A DNA stretch of 64,000 nt from Blastomyces gilchristii SLH14081 (taxonomy: Eukaryota > Ascomycota > Eurotiomycetes > Onygenales > Ajellomycetaceae): the NCBI RefSeq assembly GCF_000003855.2, contig NW_003101663.1, positions 103,696 to 167,695 on the forward strand. The letters run 5' to 3'. How positions within the stretch are numbered: the first letter of the stretch is position 1; each line of letters starts with the position of its first letter. A program made the position numbers and the translations under genes. Positions 59,588-64,000 of this stretch are shown here, piece after piece. The notes beneath the pieces are model-generated. The model was not told the origin of the DNA and did no database searches. It was given only the letters and a program-made list of their open reading frames with translations.

Positions 59588-62086
59588 AATAAAACACGAC
59601 CGTTTCTGCGAGAAATCAACTTGTAGGATTCCGCTTTTGAAACGAAATTCTTCTCCGCGTTTGGATGGAGTATTGGAATCAATTCTCATCATCGCTTTTT
59701 TGACTGTTTCGCCCTCTTGGTTTTTTGTTATACCTCTCCATTTTGGTATTTTGCTTCCTTTTCCCACCGCTCGGTTTGGGTTCTTGGAGACAAACCGCCA
59801 TAATTAAATTTTTCTACTGCATCCCTTTTTTGTTTTTTTGTTTTTGTTTTTGGATTCCATGACCACATCAAATATGGTGCTTGGGTATGGCTTCCGTTAT
59901 TTATCTTCTTCGACAGCTACGGCTACAGTTTCTCATGAGTTTGTTTCTGGGCGGTCTCTTAGTTTCTTCCTGCAAGCGTGTTTGTTTCGTGTTATCTGCA
60001 TCGTCCCTTGGCATTTTTTCATTTTTTTTCCCCAATTCGTACGGTTTACCTTTTTGCGGCTCTTATTTTTTTTTTCCCCGCCATTCTTCTCTGCTCTAAT
60101 GTCTGTGCATATCCATTTCAGGCGGGTGTTCATGTTTAATCTTTTATGTGGCTAATCTCTCTTCTTTTTTTTCCCTGATAATATCTTTTACTGCTCTTGG
60201 TGTTTTGAGTGTTTATTTTAACTCTCTGTGTTTCTGGGTTTTCCCTTCCTACCCTGTCGTTTTATCTGTTTTCTTTTTCTTCTCATTCGTTCGTCTTTTT
60301 GCTGGTCAGGTACAGCCGGTTTCGCGAAGGGAGAGGATAACAGGAACGGGAACTGGAAAGGGATAGATAGGGTAAGGAAGGCACCCAAAAAAAATGGATG
60401 GGAACGAGGCGTGCGTGGGGTTTTACTTTCTATTTTTTTGTTGTGTTTTATTATGGGACGGTGACGACAACACGACGCTCATGATACTATGATATGTATG
60501 TTTTTTTGTCTTTTTTTTTTTTTTTGTTTTTAATTAATGTATGTATGCATGTGCACAACGGGCTTATGGGATTATGACTGATGGGCTTGCGAGGGCTTTT
60601 TTTGTTTTGTCTTTTTTTTCATTTTCAGTTTATACACTTGCATACAACAGGACGCTTTAAGCAGTTTTATGAACTTTGCTTCTTTTCTTGCTTTCAATTT
60701 TTCCTCCGTTTTTTATTTACTTTTTCCTCGGTAGAGGTGGATGGATGGATGTTAGATACAGTGGTTAGATCGTATCATACTTATTACATATCTTATAGTT
60801 ATTCTAAATTCTTTCATTTATGTTAGTTACTTCACGGTGTTTCTGCTCTCGTTTTTGATTATGTATTATTCGTGGGTATAATATAGTATGATCTCTTCAT
60901 ACATAACCTTTCACATCGACATTTCACATCGACATGGTCATATCTATCCTAAGCTGAGTGCGGACGGAGTATGTAGCTCCTTAAACGTCTGACAACACAC
61001 ACACACACAAACACACACACATACACACGCCCATATATAACGTATCCAACCTACAGATCTCCACGAGTTACCGACGCGATAACTAGGACCAGCTTCTTCG
61101 TAGAAGGAGAGATAGTACCTAAGAGAAAAGAGAAAACGTGTCAAAAGAAGCAGGACCCATAAGGAAATAAAATGGCCAAAGAAACGTGGACAAAAAATAC
61201 CCAGATCATGGACAATGAAAAATGAAAAATGAAATTCAAAATAAACAAAAACAAAACCACTCTCCTCAAACGCCCCTGCCCGCCCGTATCGACGCCGCCT
61301 TGCTTGCTTGTCTTCCCTTTCCCTCTCCGTCTCCCTCCCCTGGCGCTGGACGGGGGGAGGGGAAGGGTTTTATTCAACCAACACGATTCGTAGTTCATCC
61401 CGAGCTTGGGTTTTGGATTTTGTACGACCGCCCTCTGCATGCTCGTTGGTAATTGTTCCCCCACTCTCTTTAAAGAAAGAAAAAAAACTCATCCCGGGCG
61501 TCCTCACAAGCGGCGCTCCGCCATCCCATCCCCTATCCTATCCCTATCCCAAAATAAATAAAAAATTACCCTCATGAGACGTGTCCCCATGTCCGTTCTA
61601 AAAACAAAATCCTCTCCCCTAATGTTGCCTAGCGATATACCCAAGGAAAATGAAAACAGGGGAACAAAAAGAGCCAACAACCAGGCTTTCGGCATCGCAT
61701 GTGGCATTCCGCGAGGTTGGGATGCTTAAGATTGTTTCCCACTTCTGTATAATCCCCGTAGCAATACCTTTCATCATAGGTAGACTGGTTCATTTCCGTA
61801 GCAACCCCACGTCGAACGGGAGGAGGGAAAAAATCGAGGGGCCGGATCCGACGGCTGGGGAAGAGACACACTACCCGCTTCACATAGGGGGCTAGCTAGG
61901 TTTAGGAGACGAGGGGGTGGGGGCGGGACGGTCGGAAACGCAACTAACTACAAGTGATCTAACAGCGGCCCCATGCATGTATATATATGTATACCGGATT
62001 GCTCGCGTATCCGTTAAAGGAAGAAGAACACCCAAAGAGCCCAAAACTCCGCATTACACATTATGCCCACCCCATTCCCCGCTACC
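59588..62086. other. 2.5-kb region without recognisable gene
   Basis: T-rich 3' flank of the forkhead gene up to about 60.9 kb, then a (CA)n tract near 60995-61027 and the 3' flank of BUD31. Open frames on both strands are low complexity. An ACGGAGTA motif occurs at 60964-60971. Confidence 0.5.
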
Positions 62087-62725
62087 CTAATCGCTACTGC
62101 TGCAACCGCGACAACCACAGCTGACGCACTGGATGCTCTGGTCTTCTTTGAGCTGGGCTTTCGGCACGCGGCAGATGCACGTGGCGTTGAAATTTGTTTC
62201 TTTGGTCTGGATGCAGCGGAGGCAGCAGAGCTATATGGATTGAATGAAATATCACCGTCAGTTTAGGCGCGATGGGAGAAGGAAGAAGAAAGAGAGAGGA
62301 AGGGGTTTGAGTATGTTGTGTGTGTGTGTGTGTGTGTGTATGGAGACGTTGTGGACGCACCTTTTCATAACCCTGCTTCTTCCATTTTGCAATAAGCAAG
62401 GCGTCCGCGTAGTTATTTTTCAGCAGCCAGTCATACAGCTGTTTGGAGATGGCTTCTTTTTCGTAGTAGAGGTCGTAGATGTAGCGGGATCCTGTGGAGA
62501 AATCACTATTCAGTTTTATATCATATAGTTAATCTTATATTGTATATACATACGTGCATGGCTAATCTGAAATATCGGCCAGAGGACTTCATGTCTCTTC
62601 TTACCCTCATGCGAGGCATTTTCTGCATCCTTCATCTTATTGCTGAACTCGAGCAGCGTGTCCTCGATATCGTCAAAGCCATCTGGAGGGGGCTTGCGGG
62701 TCCTAGAGCTGCGGATGGGAGGCAT
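62087..62725 (-). CDS. BUD31: BUD31/G10 splicing factor
   Basis: BUD31 (Cwc14) is a small zinc-binding spliceosome component. Three exons: 62725-62554, 62491-62361 and 62230-62087 (148 aa). The N-terminus [22 protein letters not shown] and the segment [18 protein letters not shown] are near-invariant in the family. The C-terminal zinc cluster is seen as [20 protein letters not shown] and [13 protein letters not shown], with all cysteines present. Intron 2 contains a (GT)n tract at about 62316-62339. The gene shares a 425-bp divergent promoter with TIM8. Confidence 0.97.
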
Positions 62726-63150
62726 TGTGACAGGTGTTTTATGTGTTGTGTGAGAGAGAGAAGTTAGTCGAGGTGGCTGTCTGTTCCCTTTATGAAGAGA
62801 GAGGAGAGTTTGGTAGTGGAACGAGGGGATGTGGCGAGTGTAATCCTCGTATGGTTTGTTCTCTTGTTTTTGATATGGATGTTGGAAGGCTGAAGGCAGC
62901 GATGAGGTAAATCGGCCTTTCTGCCGCCTGTCACCGCCTCCAGATCTTTTCCGCAACGTCCGTCAAAGGAATCGAAGCCAGGTTCAAAAAAGGCATAAAT
63001 TAACTACTTATCTATAAGTACGTCTCTCCCCGCAAAGCCTTTCCCGGACATTAATACCGCTTTCTACATCCAATTCCTTGGAACAAGTATACACTTTTTG
63101 CGAAACCGGAATAGAAAGGCATATCATCCACCCATCCGCACACATACAAA
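62726..63150. promoter_or_regulatory. bidirectional promoter region, BUD31 / TIM8
   Basis: Only 425 bp separate the two outward-facing start codons, so the promoters of the splicing factor and the mitochondrial import gene must share this region. No individual site is identified. Confidence 0.6.
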
Positions 63151-63621
63151 ATGGACGGCCAAATCGATGTCGGCAAGCTCAACGAGGCGGATAAAAGAGA
63201 AGTTCAACAATTCGTCACACTCGAGGCGCAGAAGGCAAATTTCCAGTCAAGTAAATATATGATATCCCGTTACCTTTCTTTTCAATCCCACCACTCTCTT
63301 TCCCCAGCTTTTTAAGGACCCATGCATTGTCTGAAAAAAGTAATGCGGAGGAACCGGGTTTCACGCCTTCATCCTTCCTCCCTGAACGCGTCTTTCAAAA
63401 TAATATACGTATACGTGTACTAACAATGCTTCCCATCGTTTTAAATTAAACCAGGCGTACACCAACTCACCGACATGTGCTGGAAGAAATGTGTCACGGG
63501 CAAAATCTCCTCGGGAAATCTGGACCGCAGCGAGGAATCCTGCGCGCAGAACTGCGTTGACCGATGGATTGACGCCAGCACTGCAGTTTTCAAGCATCTG
63601 GACAAGTTGAGAGGGCACTAG
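63151..63621 (+). CDS. TIM8: mitochondrial intermembrane-space chaperone TIM8
   Basis: TIM8 partners TIM13 as a small hexameric chaperone guiding hydrophobic proteins such as TIM23 across the intermembrane space. Two exons, 63151-63250 and 63455-63621, give 88 aa. The twin CX3C motif is present (CWKKC and CAQNC, 16 residues apart), forming the two structural disulfides. The flanking residues (LTDMCWKKCV, RSEESCAQNCVDRWID) match TIM8. The intron is 204 nt with GTAAAT and CCAG borders. No presequence is present, as expected for MIA-imported proteins. Confidence 0.96.
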
Positions 63622-64000
63622 ATGAATGTGTTCATTGTTGCTGGCGCTGTCGTTGCTGTTTATCGGTGGGAGTTTATACCAGTTGAGCTGGGCTACGGAA
63701 TTAATCGACTACAATACCCCAGGCTGAAAAAAGACGGCGGCTCCGTCGTCTCTGGGGGGATTCTTATATGAATGGGATTTTTATATTGGAATGGGATTTT
63801 TATATTGGAATGTGATCGCGCAGGGGATGCCGGCATGGAGGGCCGCTGTTGGAGGTCGATATGAGTTTTCTTCCATTTTTGTATTGTACGATAAATAGGC
63901 ATGGATGGGCATCAATTGGTTTATGATAAATTATATTTAGTCCTGGTGTCGACACATGTATTAAATAATTGTCGAAATGTCAATGTCAATGCGTTTCTGG
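63622..64000 (+). other. 3' flank of TIM8
   Basis: Non-coding to the window edge. It holds a short direct duplication of a 19-bp unit (GAATGGGATTTTTATATTG) at about 63771-63808. Confidence 0.5.

Noticed and set aside
1..64000. CRISPR arrays, bacterial operons, tRNA or rRNA genes
   Set aside because: The gene structures are eukaryotic with spliceosomal introns. No regular spacer array was seen and I did not find a convincing tRNA A/B-box pair by reading; a tRNAscan run would be needed to exclude small RNA genes.

Overview
The window is nuclear DNA of a filamentous ascomycete, most likely an onygenalean fungus of the Blastomyces/Histoplasma/Emmonsia type. The reasons are short 50-130 nt introns with CTAAC/CTAAT-like branch points, ascomycete-type orthologues in nearly every gene, long pyrimidine-rich leaders, and one very AT-rich block inside otherwise balanced DNA. 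The genus is an inference. Sixteen complete protein genes and one 3'-partial gene were modelled. Every multi-exon model was checked by hand for donor, acceptor and reading phase and closes in frame. I recognised no rRNA, tRNA, snRNA or CRISPR.

Layout, left part (1-36.6 kb): tail of an unknown gene (+); uracil phosphoribosyltransferase (-) divergent from the cohesin-release factor WAPL (+); a Rheb GTPase (+); cytosolic seryl-tRNA synthetase and 3-phosphoglycerate dehydrogenase in tandem (+), one making the serine precursor and the other charging serine on tRNA; BUR1/Cdk9-type kinase (-) divergent from the complex I B12 subunit (+); an 18-exon P5B-type ATPase (YPK9/ATP13A2 family, -) divergent from nucleosome assembly protein NAP1 (+); class V myosin (+); inosine triphosphate pyrophosphatase HAM1 (+) tail-to-tail with adenylate kinase 6/FAP7 (-).

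Middle (36.86-47.39 kb): a 10.5-kb AT-rich block with almost no CpG and no intact gene. It is bounded by about 190-bp imperfect terminal inverted repeats and flanked by a perfect direct repeat (9 or 11 bp depending on where the end is drawn). This makes it one large transposable element, best compared with Mutator-like elements, whose interior has been destroyed by RIP-like mutation. It contains a 34-bp tandem repeat array and a cluster of strong hairpins.

Right part (47.4-64 kb): ZUP1-family C78 peptidase (-) divergent from aspartokinase HOM3 (+); about 4 kb of low-complexity non-coding DNA with a 100-N gap; a forkhead transcription factor (+, single exon); 2.5 kb without a recognisable gene; and the splicing factor BUD31 (-) divergent from TIM8 (+) over 425 bp.

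The genes are housekeeping functions without operon logic. The main surprises are the transposon-bounded AT block, a GC-AG intron in the UPRT gene, the serine-synthesis/seryl-tRNA neighbourhood, and a recurring intergenic TACGGAGT motif, one pair of which forms a 60-bp inverted-repeat element.
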